From Stutzerimonas kunmingensis (GTDB taxonomy: Bacteria; Pseudomonadota; Gammaproteobacteria; Pseudomonadales; Pseudomonadaceae), in the NCBI RefSeq assembly GCF_021432085.1, contig NZ_CP090366.1:3906001-3970000 (forward strand): 64,000 nucleotides of DNA, in the 5' to 3' direction. This document shows positions 49,153-64,000 of the stretch, one piece after another. The notes beneath the pieces were generated by a model. It had not been told where the DNA came from. It was given only the letters and a program-made list of their open reading frames with translations, and did not search any database. The position numbers and the translations under genes were made by a program. How positions within the stretch are numbered: position 1 is the first letter of the stretch; each line of letters begins with the position of its first letter.

Positions 49153-49890
49153 CTAGGGACAAGCAATCGCCAGCCCGCGAAAGACCAGATCCGGAACCCG
49201 CCTAACCCCGACCATATCGTCGATCAGCGCTGCGTCGCCACCGGTGGAGTAGATTACAAAGTCAGCCCCAAGATAGTCGCTGGCCGCCAGGACTTGCGAA
49301 GCAACAAAACTACGCAGCATCAGAAAGCACCCCCGCTCAACCGCCTGGACAGTGCTTCGCCCAGGCGCAGGCTCACCTTGCATCATTGGGATTTCTTCTG
49401 CCGTATAGCTGATGCGCCGGGTATGGGTAGTCAACTGCTGCCTAAGAAGAGAAATCCCAGGGCAAATGTAGCCCCCCAGATGGCCGCCCTCTGCATCAAC
49501 GAAGTCAACCGTGACCGCCGTCCCCAGGTCGATTACCACCATTGCCCGGCGCTCCAACTGGAACGCGCCAACCATGGCCAACCAACGGTCCATCCCTAAA
49601 CGGTCGTACTCGAGGTACCCGTTCACTACGCCACCAAGCCGAGGCGCTGGTAGAGCGCGCTGTACGTCAATGAACAATGCACTGGAGATGCACGAACACA
49701 GCTCTTCAGTCTCGAGATCGCTACGAACGCTAACTAGCCGCGCACGCTCAATCTTTACGCCAGTCAGGCCAGAGAGCGCACTAAGGAGGTCCACGGCCGA
49801 TACAGAAGCGCCCTGAGCCGCAACATCACCGCTTACTTGCAACACCCGCCATTTGATCAAGCTATTGCCACAGTCGAGCTCGAGAATCAT
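49153..49890 (-). CDS. coaX: Type III pantothenate kinase
   Basis: 245 aa. It has the N-terminal ASKHA phosphate motif DCGNSLIKWRV, the catalytic region LGMDRWLAMVGA, and MVVIDLGTAVTVDFVDAEGG followed by HLGGYICPG. It phosphorylates pantothenate, the first step of coenzyme A synthesis. The type III enzyme is insensitive to CoA feedback and is the usual one in pseudomonads. Its ATG overlaps the birA stop by 4 bp (ATGA), linking CoA and biotin metabolism in one transcript, as in P. aeruginosa. Confidence 0.95.
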   Translation of the reverse strand: MILELDCGNSLIKWRVLQVSGDVAAQGASVSAVDLLSALSGLTGVKIERARLVSVRSDLETEELCSCISSALFIDVQRALPAPRLGGVVNGYLEYDRLGMDRWLAMVGAFQLERRAMVVIDLGTAVTVDFVDAEGGHLGGYICPGISLLRQQLTTHTRRISYTAEEIPMMQGEPAPGRSTVQAVERGCFLMLRSFVASQVLAASDYLGADFVIYSTGGDAALIDDMVGVRRVPDLVFRGLAIACP

Positions 49891-50834
49891 TGATCAAGCC
49901 TCAAACTTAGCTCACCACCACTGAAGGACTGCACCCCCCCATCAATCATCATCCTGAGCCCGCCTTGATCATCGACGCCCAAGACCGTGCCCGAGCAATC
50001 TTGAGACCCGGTACTCAGCGTGCATTTCAGGCCTTGCCAGACATGGTTAGATTCCCACTCACCCTTCATCGCGGCAAACCCGACCTGGGCATGCCGCTCC
50101 AAATTTTGTCTAAGGGTGGCGGCCAATGTCAGCAGCAACTCGTTTCGATCAACCATACCTGCATGCTCTTTAACGGATGTCCAAAGCTGATCTATTCCCG
50201 CCGCCTCAATCATATTGACATTGATGCCGATGCCGATAATTACGTGACATACATCCGCCGGGTCGCCAGTCAGCTCAAGCAGAATCCCTGCGATCTTGCG
50301 GCCATCAACGTATACGTCGTTAGGCCACTTGAGGCCCGCTTGCGAGATGCCGACTTGATGTAGCACCTGCATTACCGCCAGCCCGACCACCAGACTCATA
50401 CCAGAAAGCTGACTAGCACCGCCCTGCACCTTTATAGCCAAGCTGCAATAAAGGTTCTGCCCGAAAGGACTCACCCAACTACGACCGCGCCGCCCTCTAC
50501 CAGCAGACTGAGCCTCTGCAAGAACCAAAAAAGGAGGTGGCACGATCTGCAGGAGCCGCAATGCCTGAGCATTAGTAGAGTCAATCGAGTCGTAAAGATG
50601 CAGCGACCACCCAATCTGCTCCAGTTGCGGCGCAAGCGCCTCATGATTGAGCAGCGAAAGAGGTTCCGCCAAGCGGTACCCACGTCCGGGGACTTTATAG
50701 AGGTTAAGCACTGCGTCAGCCTGAATACGTTGCAGGTGCTTCCAGACCGCACTGCGACTTATGCCGAGCGCCTCCCCCAGTTCACGCCCCGAATGAAAGC
50801 GCCCATCCTGAAGCAACGTTAACAGCCTATACAT
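49887..50834 (-). CDS. birA: Biotin--protein ligase / biotin operon repressor BirA
   Basis: 315 aa. The start at 50834 gives MYRLLTLLQDGRFHSGRELG; a start four codons upstream is possible. An N-terminal winged helix (residues about 1-62) is followed by the ligase domain with the biotin/ATP loop GRGRRGRSWVSPFGQNLYCS and KWPNDVYVDGRKIAGILLEL. It attaches biotin to acetyl-CoA carboxylase BCCP and can repress biotin genes. It is first in the birA-coaX-SPOR unit, next to the 5S terminator. Confidence 0.96.
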   Translation of the reverse strand: MYRLLTLLQDGRFHSGRELGEALGISRSAVWKHLQRIQADAVLNLYKVPGRGYRLAEPLSLLNHEALAPQLEQIGWSLHLYDSIDSTNAQALRLLQIVPPPFLVLAEAQSAGRGRRGRSWVSPFGQNLYCSLAIKVQGGASQLSGMSLVVGLAVMQVLHQVGISQAGLKWPNDVYVDGRKIAGILLELTGDPADVCHVIIGIGINVNMIEAAGIDQLWTSVKEHAGMVDRNELLLTLAATLRQNLERHAQVGFAAMKGEWESNHVWQGLKCTLSTGSQDCSGTVLGVDDQGGLRMMIDGGVQSFSGGELSLRLDQ

Positions 50835-50910
50835 GCCACCCCCCAAAAGAGGCCGAATGATAGCGACACCAACGACAGGTGCCTATCACAGTCTTTAAAT
50901 CGCGCAAAAG

Positions 50911-50946
50911 CAAACCCCCGACCAGCTTACGCGGGTCGGGGGTTTG
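50911..50946 (-). terminator. Terminator of the rrn operon
   Basis: A 13-bp stem (CAAACCCCCGACC / GGTCGGGGGTTTG) with a 10-base loop, followed on the minus strand by CTTTTGC, a few bases after the 5S 3' end. Confidence 0.85.
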
Positions 50947-50953
50947 GGAAAGG

Positions 50954-51072
50954 AGCTTGACGATGACCTACTCTCACATGGGGAGACCCCACACTACCAT
51001 CGGCGATGCGTCGTTTCACTACTGAGTTCGGGAAGGGATCAGGTGGTTCCAACGCTCTATGGTCGTCAAGCA
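50954..51072 (-). rRNA. rrf: 5S ribosomal RNA
   Basis: About 119 nt. The minus strand begins TGCTTGACGACCATAGAGCG and ends GTCATCGTCAAGCT, which pair to form helix I. The internal CCGAACTCAGTAGTGAAACG is the usual conserved loop. Only one 5S copy follows the 23S gene. Ends are placed by family pattern and may shift by 1-2 bases. Confidence 0.95.
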
Positions 51073-51205
51073 ATTCAGTTGCTGCCTCGGGGTTTAGCCG
51101 CTGCAGCCAATCGGGTATGTGATGAATTGGTATTGCGTGTTCGTGCAGATTTTCGGTCTGTTTGTCGACTTTCCGTCTAACAGCCAAATTGTTTGGGTGT
51201 TATAT

Positions 51206-54094
<2,889 letters not shown>

Positions 54095-54241
54095 ATATAA
54101 CCCCAAGCAATCTGGTTACTGTCTATAACGTGAAGACGACATTCGCCGAAAATTTGCATAGAGAACACGCAAATTTTACCTTGACTTGAATAATCACCAG
54201 TGAAAGTGACCACTCAAATCTACTTCTATCACATACCCAAA

Positions 54242-54254
54242 TTTTTAAAGAACA
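54242..54254 (-). promoter_or_regulatory. boxA in the 16S-23S spacer
   Basis: Minus strand TGTTCTTTAAAAA, a standard spacer boxA bound by NusB/S10 for rRNA antitermination, 93 bp after tRNA-Ala and about 150 bp before 23S. Confidence 0.75.
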
Positions 54255-54347
54255 GTTCTGGCGCAAAGACCAGAAATCAATACCCTCACACATCACAGGA
54301 TGCGCAAGCAGCACTCATTTCTGAGCTTTCAGCGATTTTCGAGTTAA

Positions 54348-54423
54348 TGGTGGAGCCAAGCGGGATCGAACCGCTGACCTCCTGCGTGCAAAGCAGGCGC
54401 TCTCCCAGCTGAGCTATGGCCCC
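54348..54423 (-). tRNA. tRNA-Ala (TGC)
   Basis: 76 nt with CCA. Acceptor GGGGCCA pairs with TGGCTCC (one G-U), and the anticodon loop is CTTTGCACG (anticodon TGC). It is the second tRNA of the rrn spacer. Confidence 0.97.
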
Positions 54424-54453
54424 ATCTACAGATCGGCCACATCCCATGACAAT

Positions 54454-54530
<77 letters not shown>

Positions 54531-54621
54531 AATCGTCTCTCTCGGGTCGAAACCCAATCGCTTTTCGCTAGTGAATCAAGCAATTCGTGTGGGAGCTTAT
54601 GAAGAAGCTGAAGTCTTCGAT

Positions 54622-56158
<1,537 letters not shown>

Positions 56159-56325
56159 AATACTGCTTGGGTTTTGAGAAAACCCTAAACTTGGCTCAGC
56201 AATCGCAAATCTCTTTACAAGTAAAGAGTAACTCTCGAATAAACGAGTGTTGCTTTGTGATGCTGATAATCTATCTGACCATCAGTCTTACATTCACAAG
56301 CACCCACACGAATTGCTTGATTCAG

Positions 56326-56337
56326 TTGTTAAAGAGC
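56326..56337 (-). promoter_or_regulatory. boxA in the rrn leader
   Basis: Minus strand GCTCTTTAACAA, the standard leader boxA, 168 bp before 16S and 38 bp downstream of the last promoter's -10. Confidence 0.85.
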
Positions 56338-56374
56338 GTTTCGATCAAGTCTTTCGTCTCAACCGAGGCCGCGC

Positions 56375-56402
56375 ATTCTACAGCAGCCTTGTTACCTGTC
56401 AA
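56375..56402 (-). promoter_or_regulatory. rrn promoter P4 (nearest 16S)
   Basis: TTGACA (56397-56402) and TAGAAT (56375-56380) with a 16-bp spacer and discriminator GCGCGGCC. An A-rich tract (56403-56440) upstream resembles an UP element. Confidence 0.8.
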
Positions 56403-56482
56403 GCTGTTTTTGAAGAAGTTTTTCTTTCTTCTCAACCGCTTGCACTTCAGATCAACTTGCGCCTCTCGTCAGCGGGAGGCGA

Positions 56483-56510
56483 ATCATACAGCGTTCAAAA
56501 CCGCTGTCAA
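56483..56510 (-). promoter_or_regulatory. rrn promoter P3
   Basis: TTGACA (56505-56510) and TATGAT (56483-56488) with a 16-bp spacer, then TCGCCTCC. Both elements are near consensus. Confidence 0.75.
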
Positions 56511-56588
56511 CCACCTCTTTCAACCGCTTCCGATCAACCCGACCGAAGCCGCCAACAGGATCCAACCACCACCCTGCCAGCCCGGCGC

Positions 56589-56616
56589 ATTCTACTCGAA
56601 CCCGCCATCCGTGCAA
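56589..56616 (-). promoter_or_regulatory. rrn promoter P2
   Basis: TTGCAC (56611-56616) and TAGAAT (56589-56594) with a 16-bp spacer and discriminator GCGCCGGG. The upstream side is AT-rich. It has the weakest -35 of the four. Confidence 0.6.
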
Positions 56617-56685
56617 CCCTTTTATTTCGCTAACCTTTTGATTTACAAGAGGTTTTGCCTAAGGACTGCGCCGGAAGTGGTGCGC

Positions 56686-56713
56686 ATTATAGGAGCCTGA
56701 AAATCAACGTCAA
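56686..56713 (-). promoter_or_regulatory. rrn promoter P1 (distal)
   Basis: TTGACG (56708-56713) and a perfect TATAAT (56686-56691) with a 16-bp spacer and discriminator GCGCACC. It begins 15 bp after the tyrS stop. P1-P4 together with boxA explain the whole 56159-56728 gap, which has no gene. Confidence 0.75.
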
Positions 56714-56728
56714 CCGTTTATTTCAGTT

Positions 56729-57928
56729 TTATCCTGCCTTGAGGGAAATACGCGCGAACGACTTCTTTCCAGCCTGACAAATATGGGTCGCGCCAAGCCT
56801 GAATACGAAACCACGATCCACTACCTGCCCGTCAACACGGACACCGCTAGAACCCAGTAAGTCACGCGCGACAGCTGCATTCTTGACCAGCGCCGCCTTA
56901 TTAAGGACCGACGCAATGGGCATGTCCTGATCAGAGATCAGTTCGATTTCCGGAAGGTCTTCGGGAAGCTCACCCTCCTTCATCCGATTACCCGCAGAAC
57001 GATGCGCAGCCGCAGCCGCTTCGTCCCCATGGAAACGCGCAACGATCTCCTCGGCCAACTTGATCTTGATATCCCGGGGATTGGATCCCCGCTCGACATC
57101 AGCACGAAACTCATCGAGCTCACCCTGCGACCGGAAGCTGAGCAGCTCGAAGTACCGCCACATGAGCGAATCAGGGATCGAGACCAACTTGCTATACATG
57201 ACGCCTGGTGCTTCTTGGATCCCAACGTAATTGCCAAGGGACTTGGACATCTTCTTCACTCCATCCAGCCCCTCAAGCAACGGCATGGTCACCACGCACT
57301 GCGAGGCCTGACCGTACGACCGCTGAAGCTCACGCCCCATAAGCAAGTTGAATTTCTGGTCAGTCCCTCCGAGCTCTATGTCAGCCCTCAACGCAACCGA
57401 GTCATACCCCTGGACGAGCGGATAGAGGAACTCATGGATGGCTATCGGCTGGTTCGTGGAGTAGCGCTTACTGAAATCATCACGCTCAAGCATACGAGCG
57501 ACAGTATATTGAGAAGCTAGACGGATAAAGTCGGCTGGGGTCAGCTTGTCCATCCAGGTTGAATTGAACGCCACCTCGGTCTTTGCGGGATCCAGTATCT
57601 TAAAAACCTGGGACTTGTAAGTTTCGGCGTTCTCGAGGACCTGCTCTCTAGTCAACGGGGGCCGTGTGGCGCTTTTGCCACTTGGATCACCAATCATTCC
57701 GGTGAAATCCCCTATAAGGAAGATCACCTGATGCCCCAAGTCCTGAAGCTGGCGCATCTTATTAATGAGCACGGTATGCCCGAGATGAAGATCGGGAGCG
57801 GTAGGGTCGAATCCCGCTTTGACGCGCAACGGCTCGCCTCGCTCAAGCTTAGTGACCAGCTCCGATTCGACGAGCACCTCATCAGCGCCCCGTTTGATCA
57901 CCGACAGTTGCTCTTCAACCGACTTCAT
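56729..57928 (-). CDS. tyrS: Tyrosyl-tRNA synthetase
   Basis: 399 aa. The start at 57928 gives [20 protein letters not shown]; an 11-codon upstream extension is less likely. Class I signatures are HLGH (in [17 protein letters not shown]) and KMSKS (in [14 protein letters not shown]). The C-terminal S4 domain includes [16 protein letters not shown] sequence near residue 345. The length and HLGH form fit the TyrRS variant common in pseudomonads. It is transcribed toward the rrn operon and ends 15 bp before its first promoter. It is divergent from the M23 peptidase gene. Confidence 0.97.
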   Translation of the reverse strand: MKSVEEQLSVIKRGADEVLVESELVTKLERGEPLRVKAGFDPTAPDLHLGHTVLINKMRQLQDLGHQVIFLIGDFTGMIGDPSGKSATRPPLTREQVLENAETYKSQVFKILDPAKTEVAFNSTWMDKLTPADFIRLASQYTVARMLERDDFSKRYSTNQPIAIHEFLYPLVQGYDSVALRADIELGGTDQKFNLLMGRELQRSYGQASQCVVTMPLLEGLDGVKKMSKSLGNYVGIQEAPGVMYSKLVSIPDSLMWRYFELLSFRSQGELDEFRADVERGSNPRDIKIKLAEEIVARFHGDEAAAAAHRSAGNRMKEGELPEDLPEIELISDQDMPIASVLNKAALVKNAAVARDLLGSSGVRVDGQVVDRGFVFRLGATHICQAGKKSFARISLKAG

Positions 57929-58030
57929 GGCAAGCCCCGTACCATTATTAAAGGGCGACAACCTTACAAGATCGACGGCCGATTACAAGCAGCGCGCTTG
58001 TACCGACCAGCAGCTCAGCAGCCACAAGGG

Positions 58031-58059
58031 TTGCCTCCGATGCGCTTTGCTTATATTTT
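58031..58059 (+). promoter_or_regulatory. Possible promoter of the M23 peptidase-anmK unit
   Basis: TTGCCT (58031-58036) and TATTTT (58054-58059), 17 bp apart, about 40 bp before the start. Both match only about 4 of 6. Confidence 0.35.
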
Positions 58060-58098
58060 AGACAGTTATTTCCCGTGCAAAAATATGCCAGAAGCCCA

Positions 58099-60608
<2,510 letters not shown>

Positions 60609-60623
60609 TGCCAGAAACGGAAA

Positions 60624-60642
60624 CGCCGTGCAGTGCACGGCG
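60624..60642. terminator. Hairpin between anmK and erpA
   Basis: A 9-bp inverted repeat CGCCGTGCA / TGCACGGCG around one base. The minus-strand exit TTTCCGTTTCT suits erpA termination. Confidence 0.5.
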
Positions 60643-60659
60643 CTTCGAGGCCACAGACA

Positions 60660-61010
60660 TCAGATAGAAAACGACTGACCGCAACCACAGGTAGTCGTAG
60701 CGTTTGGATTCTTGATCACGAAACGAGAGCCTTCCAGCCCTTCCTGGTAGTCCACTTCTGCACCAGCCAGGTACTGGTAGCTCATGGGGTCGACCACGAG
60801 ACTTACGCCCTCTCGCTCAATGAGCGTATCGTCGTCGGCCACATCTTCATCGAAAGTAAAGCCGTACTGGAAACCCGAGCAGCCGCCTCCAGTGACGAAG
60901 ACCCGCAGCTTCAAGCGCGGATTGCCTTCCTCATCGACCAAGCTCTTCACCTTGCTTGCCGCCCCCTGACTGAACTGGATGGCGGTGGGCGTGAAGGATT
61001 CGACACTCAT
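60660..61010 (-). CDS. erpA: Iron-sulfur cluster insertion protein ErpA
   Basis: 116 aa, A-type carrier. The three cluster-binding cysteines are in [18 protein letters not shown] and [12 protein letters not shown]. The N-terminus [20 protein letters not shown] is ErpA-like, not IscA-like. It delivers [4Fe-4S] clusters to apo-enzymes, including those of isoprenoid synthesis in E. coli. It is monocistronic by the look of it: a promoter lies just upstream and a hairpin downstream. It is on the same strand as argC, 111 bp apart. Confidence 0.96.
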   Translation of the reverse strand: MSVESFTPTAIQFSQGAASKVKSLVDEEGNPRLKLRVFVTGGGCSGFQYGFTFDEDVADDDTLIEREGVSLVVDPMSYQYLAGAEVDYQEGLEGSRFVIKNPNATTTCGCGQSFSI

Positions 61011-61052
61011 TGGTTTCTCCTGGCGTGAAACGCCCTACTGCATTGACGGTGC

Positions 61053-61082
61053 ATTATCGGCTTTCCTGACAAAACCGGTCAA
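61053..61082 (-). promoter_or_regulatory. Candidate erpA promoter
   Basis: Minus strand TTGACC (61077-61082) and GATAAT (61053-61058), each 5/6, with an 18-bp spacer, about 43 bp before the erpA start. Overlapping AACCGGT repeats near 61073 and 61115 are of unknown meaning. Confidence 0.6.
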
Positions 61083-61121
61083 CTATTCGACCAGCTTCAG
61101 CGCCCCGATGTGAAAACCGGT

Positions 61122-62156
61122 TTATGGCAGGAGCGCCACATTTCCAAGCCCCAGTTTTTCATTCAGATCGAACAGGATATTCATATTCTGGATCGCCTGG
61201 CCGGATGCGCCTTTCACCAGGTTGTCGATCACGGACAGCACGACCACCAGGTCACCGTCCTGCGGACGATGTACGGCAATGCGGCAAACGTTAGCGCCAC
61301 GCACGCTACGTGTCTCCGGATGACTGCCGGCCGGCATCACATCGACGAACGGCTCGTTGGCATAACGGCGCTCATAAAGGCGCTGCAGATCCACGGAAGT
61401 ATCGGCAACGGTGGCGTACAGCGTCGCGTGGATACCACGGATCATCGGAGTCAGGTGCGGAACAAAAGTCAGCCCGACGTCACCTTGCGCAGCTCGGCGC
61501 AGACCTTGGCTGATCTCCGGCAGATGCCGGTGCCCTTTGACCGCATACGCCATCATGCTTTCGCCAGCCTCGGTGAACAGGGAACCGATCTTCGCTGCGC
61601 GCCCGGCACCGCTGACGCCCGACTTGCAATCCGCAATCAAGCGCGAGGCATCAGCAAGGCCATTTTCAAGCAGCGGTAGAAAGCCCAGCTGGGTAGCGGT
61701 CGGGTAACAGCCAGGAACGGCAATCAAGCGTGCCTTTCTGATCTGCTCGCGATTGACTTCAGGCAGTCCGTACACGGCCTCAGCGAGCAGTTCAGGCGCA
61801 CCGTGAGCCTGCCCGTACCATTTCGCCCACTCTTCGGCATCCTGCAGGCGGAAATCAGCGGACAAATCAATGACTCGGGTTCCGGCTGCCAGCAACTCGC
61901 CAGCAAGTGCGTGGGCGACGCCATGAGGGGTCGCGAAGAACACCACGTCGCATCCACCCAATGTTGCTGCGTCCGGAACACTGAAAGCGAGGTCGTCGTA
62001 ATGGCCTCGCAGATTGGGGTACATGTCGGTGACCTTCACCCCATCCTCAGAGCGGGAGGTGATGACAGCCACTTCGGCCTGCGGATGCTGAGCAAGCAGG
62101 CGCAGCAATTCGACGCCCGTATAGCCTGTGCCGCCAACGATACCGACCTTGATCAT
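61122..62156 (-). CDS. argC: N-acetyl-gamma-glutamyl-phosphate reductase
   Basis: 344 aa. The N-terminal NADP-binding motif is [18 protein letters not shown]. The catalytic Cys lies in [13 protein letters not shown], and the family stretch [13 protein letters not shown] holds a conserved His. It reduces N-acetylglutamyl phosphate in arginine synthesis. This is the standard type 1 ArgC. It is divergent from hemJ across 128 bp. Gene neighbours (erpA, hemJ, anmK) match the P. aeruginosa order. Confidence 0.97.
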   Translation of the reverse strand: MIKVGIVGGTGYTGVELLRLLAQHPQAEVAVITSRSEDGVKVTDMYPNLRGHYDDLAFSVPDAATLGGCDVVFFATPHGVAHALAGELLAAGTRVIDLSADFRLQDAEEWAKWYGQAHGAPELLAEAVYGLPEVNREQIRKARLIAVPGCYPTATQLGFLPLLENGLADASRLIADCKSGVSGAGRAAKIGSLFTEAGESMMAYAVKGHRHLPEISQGLRRAAQGDVGLTFVPHLTPMIRGIHATLYATVADTSVDLQRLYERRYANEPFVDVMPAGSHPETRSVRGANVCRIAVHRPQDGDLVVVLSVIDNLVKGASGQAIQNMNILFDLNEKLGLGNVALLP

Positions 62157-62284
62157 GACCTGCCCTCAACTGGAAACGTAAAAGCGCGATGATAAAGCTG
62201 CTTTGATCGCGGGCCAACCGCCGGGATGACGGGGGCGAACGCAGCCACTACTATCGACGCATTCGCCCCCGCAGGATTCCATAG

Positions 62285-62713
62285 ATGCTCTACCTTTGGC
62301 TCAAAGCACTGCACATCATCGCCGTCGTCTGCTGGTTCGCCGGACTTTTCTATCTTCCTCGCTTGTTCGTTTATCACGCGATGAGTGAGGATGAACCCAG
62401 TCGAGAGCGCTTCAAGATCATGGAGCGTAAGCTTTACCGCGGCATCATGCTTCCTTCCATGATCGCCACGCTGGTGTTTGGCATATGGATGGTCATTCTG
62501 AATCCCGGTTTGTTCGGTACAGGCGGCTGGCTTCACGCCAAGTTGGCGCTGGTCCTTGTATTGGTCGGCTATCACCATGTATGCGGCGCACAACTGAAGC
62601 GGTTTGCTCGTGACGAGAACATTCGCGGGCACGTGTTCTATCGCTGGTTCAATGAGGTCCCGGTCCTGTTTCTGCTGGCCATCGTGATCCTTGTCGTCGT
62701 CAGGCCCTTCTGA
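62285..62713 (+). CDS. hemJ: Protoporphyrinogen IX oxidase HemJ
   Basis: 142 aa with four hydrophobic helices. The N-terminus MLYLWLKALHIIAVVCWFAG holds the conserved His of HemJ (residue 10). The loop PRLFVYHAMSEDEPSRERFK and the helix LALVLVLVGYHHVCG are family-like. It oxidises protoporphyrinogen IX in heme synthesis, replacing HemG/HemY. It is single, with a 131-bp gap before the DUF805 gene. Its heme product would feed KatA, though the two genes are far apart. Confidence 0.92.
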   Translation: MLYLWLKALHIIAVVCWFAGLFYLPRLFVYHAMSEDEPSRERFKIMERKLYRGIMLPSMIATLVFGIWMVILNPGLFGTGGWLHAKLALVLVLVGYHHVCGAQLKRFARDENIRGHVFYRWFNEVPVLFLLAIVILVVVRPF

Positions 62714-62844
62714 GCTGGCCGACAGCTGATCAGTTGAGTTCGAGAGCATTGTGTTACCTGACTCGGAAACCGGAGCATACGTTGTTGTATCCGCTGTTCC
62801 TCACCCCTAATCTGCCGCAACCATCCCTGTGACACGGACGCCAC

Positions 62845-63801
62845 ATGCAACAAGCTCAATTCAAAATCGTCTTCACCGGCGAACTTATGCCCGACATGCC
62901 GCTCGAGGCGGTAAAGGCAAACCTGGCCGTCCTGTTCAAGACCGACCCAAGCAAGGTCGAGCGATTGTTCAGTGGCCAGGCGGCCGTGATCAAAAGCAAG
63001 CTGAGCAGGCAGGAAGCCGACAAGTACATCGGCGCGCTGCACCGCGCTGGTGCCAGGGCATACAAAGAGCCTGAGCACGCCAGCCCCACCCTGAGCCTTG
63101 TGCAAACGGATGAAGAACTGGCGGCGGCCCAAGGTGACAAACCACCTGCCGCGCTCATGACATGTCCTAAATGCGGGCACGCGCAAAGCCAGGCCAATGA
63201 GTGCAGTACGTGCGGCATCATCATCGAGAAGTATCTGGCGCGTCAGGCGCAGCTTCATGAGAGTGCTGCACCTCAGGGCGCCAGCGCAACGGTGTCACCT
63301 TACGCCCCGCCCTCTGCAAACGTCAGCGAAGCAATGCCTCGACATGGCGACCTCAAGCCTTTTTCCGTCACAGGCCGGATTGGCCGTCTGCGTTATCTAG
63401 CGTGGTCACTGGTGATCATGGTCGCGGCCACGGGCTTGTTCGGTGTCGCCGCGATCATGATGGCAATCTCCAGCACGATGGGGCTCATCTGCATGGGCTT
63501 GATCGGCATCGGCATGCTCGTGGTCAGCGTGCAGATCGGCGTTCAGCGCCTGCATGACTTCGGCTGGTCCGGCTGGCTGATCCTGCTCAATCTGGTCCCG
63601 GTGCTGGGCAGCCTGTTTCCCTTCGTCATGCTGCTGATGCCGGGGAGTCGGGAAGTCAATCGCTATGGTTCGCCACCACCGCCCAACAGCCGGTCGGTGA
63701 AGATCCTCGCCGCGCTGTGGCTGCTGTTGATCATCTCCGGCCTAGTGGCGGCGCTGACCATCCCCGCGCTGGTGGAAATGCGTCAGGGAGCCGGCTTCTA
63801 G
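62845..63801 (+). CDS. DUF805 membrane protein with N-terminal domain and zinc ribbon
   Basis: 318 aa in three parts. Residues 1-75 form a soluble alpha/beta domain (QFKIVFTGELMPDMPLEAVK, GQAAVIKSKLSRQEADKYIG). Residues about 106-125 form a four-Cys zinc ribbon (CPKCGHAQSQANECSTCG). The rest is a DUF805-type membrane region starting FSVTGRIGRLRYLAWSLVIM and containing GVQRLHDFGWSGWLILLNLV, with about four helices. The function is unknown. The N-terminal domain resembles one seen in other proteins of this group that carry zinc ribbons. An ATG with no strong RBS is used. Confidence 0.7.
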   Translation: MQQAQFKIVFTGELMPDMPLEAVKANLAVLFKTDPSKVERLFSGQAAVIKSKLSRQEADKYIGALHRAGARAYKEPEHASPTLSLVQTDEELAAAQGDKPPAALMTCPKCGHAQSQANECSTCGIIIEKYLARQAQLHESAAPQGASATVSPYAPPSANVSEAMPRHGDLKPFSVTGRIGRLRYLAWSLVIMVAATGLFGVAAIMMAISSTMGLICMGLIGIGMLVVSVQIGVQRLHDFGWSGWLILLNLVPVLGSLFPFVMLLMPGSREVNRYGSPPPPNSRSVKILAALWLLLIISGLVAALTIPALVEMRQGAGF

Positions 63802-63817
63802 CTGCTGAAGCAGCCCC

Positions 63818-64000
63818 TCAATCGGCTTGTACCGTGCGCCCCCTTGCCCACTCCCGCAGTGCATCGAGGCGCTCGGCCATGACAACCGACAACGGCGATG
63901 TTGCACGAATGCAGTCGAGCAGCATCGCTTGATCGACATCCCGTTGCTGGGCCTGGCCGGCATAAACCGCGCTGACCACCACCTGCTCGATCTCGGCGCC
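63818..64000 (-). CDS. AAA-family ATPase, C-terminal end (partial)
   Basis: Sixty codons are visible, open at the right edge and ending in TGA. It starts GAEIEQVVVSAVYAGQAQQR, the AAA sensor-2 motif (GAEIE). The rest is helical, with DCIRATSPLSVVMAERLDAL and end GRTVQAD. In P. aeruginosa an AAA ATPase gene (PA0657, from memory) sits at this place. Convergent with the DUF805 gene, 16 bp apart. Confidence 0.65.
   Translation of the reverse strand, partial: GAEIEQVVVSAVYAGQAQQRDVDQAMLLDCIRATSPLSVVMAERLDALREWARGRTVQAD

Noticed and set aside
51073..51205. A hidden tRNA or gene in the 23S-5S spacer
   Set aside because: No cloverleaf or CCA end is visible; only processing-stem sequence is recognisable.

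Overview
The window is ordinary core chromosome of a high-GC gammaproteobacterium of the Pseudomonas group, most likely Stutzerimonas (Pseudomonas) stutzeri or a close relative. The evidence is protein sequence that closely follows P. aeruginosa (KatA, RpoC, EF-G, RplB), Pseudomonas-type gene order (ssb, MFS, uvrA, katA, rplQ, rpoA), Pseudomonas-type rRNA ends, and a birA - rrn - tyrS junction. I see no insertion sequence, prophage or CRISPR array.

Layout. 1-689: the end of an ABC transporter permease gene and a DUF3299 gene. 733-5630 (minus): a six-gene TonB energy-transduction cluster of the TtpC type (DUF3450, TtpC-like MotA/TolQ/ExbB, ExbB, ExbD, TonB, TPR). 5815-8884: ompW behind an Anr/FNR-like promoter, then convergent sugar-nucleotide epimerase and degenerate RmlD-like genes, then ssb. 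9042-16270: YajR-like MFS transporter, uvrA, a broken M14 carboxypeptidase gene and katA. 16465-48315 (all minus): the large translation/transcription block. In order of transcription this is tRNA-Tyr-Gly-Thr, tuf copy 2, tRNA-Trp, secE-nusG, rplKAJL-rpoBC, rpsL-rpsG-fusA-tuf copy 1, then the S10, spc and alpha operons, ending at rplQ. 48457-50834 (minus): a SPOR-domain gene, coaX and birA. 50954-56158 (minus): a complete rrn operon (16S, tRNA-Ile, tRNA-Ala, 23S, 5S) with a long upstream promoter region. 56729-64000: tyrS, an M23 peptidoglycan peptidase with anmK, erpA, argC, hemJ, a DUF805 protein and the end of an AAA ATPase gene.

Working together. About two thirds of the window makes ribosomes, RNA polymerase, elongation factors and SecYE. 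Control sites are visible in the sequence: GC-rich discriminators at rRNA and tRNA promoters, an L10-type leader, a probable L1 leader, an rplL-rpoB attenuator, and terminators that separate the operons.

The most interesting observation is in the 82-base gap between rpsJ and rplC. A 42-base stretch there matches domain I of the 23S rRNA in this same window at 36 of 42 positions on the same strand and keeps two small GNRA-type hairpins. This looks like molecular mimicry of an rRNA protein-binding site, probably for ribosomal-protein autoregulation (L4 is the leading candidate), at a different place from the E. coli S10 leader. Other points: four tandem rrn promoters about 100 bp apart, all with 16-bp spacers; an RmlD-like protein that has lost its catalytic Tyr/Lys; an M14 peptidase gene with both a frameshift and a lost zinc ligand, sitting where P. 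aeruginosa has bfrA; and two tuf genes 99% identical with different start codons.
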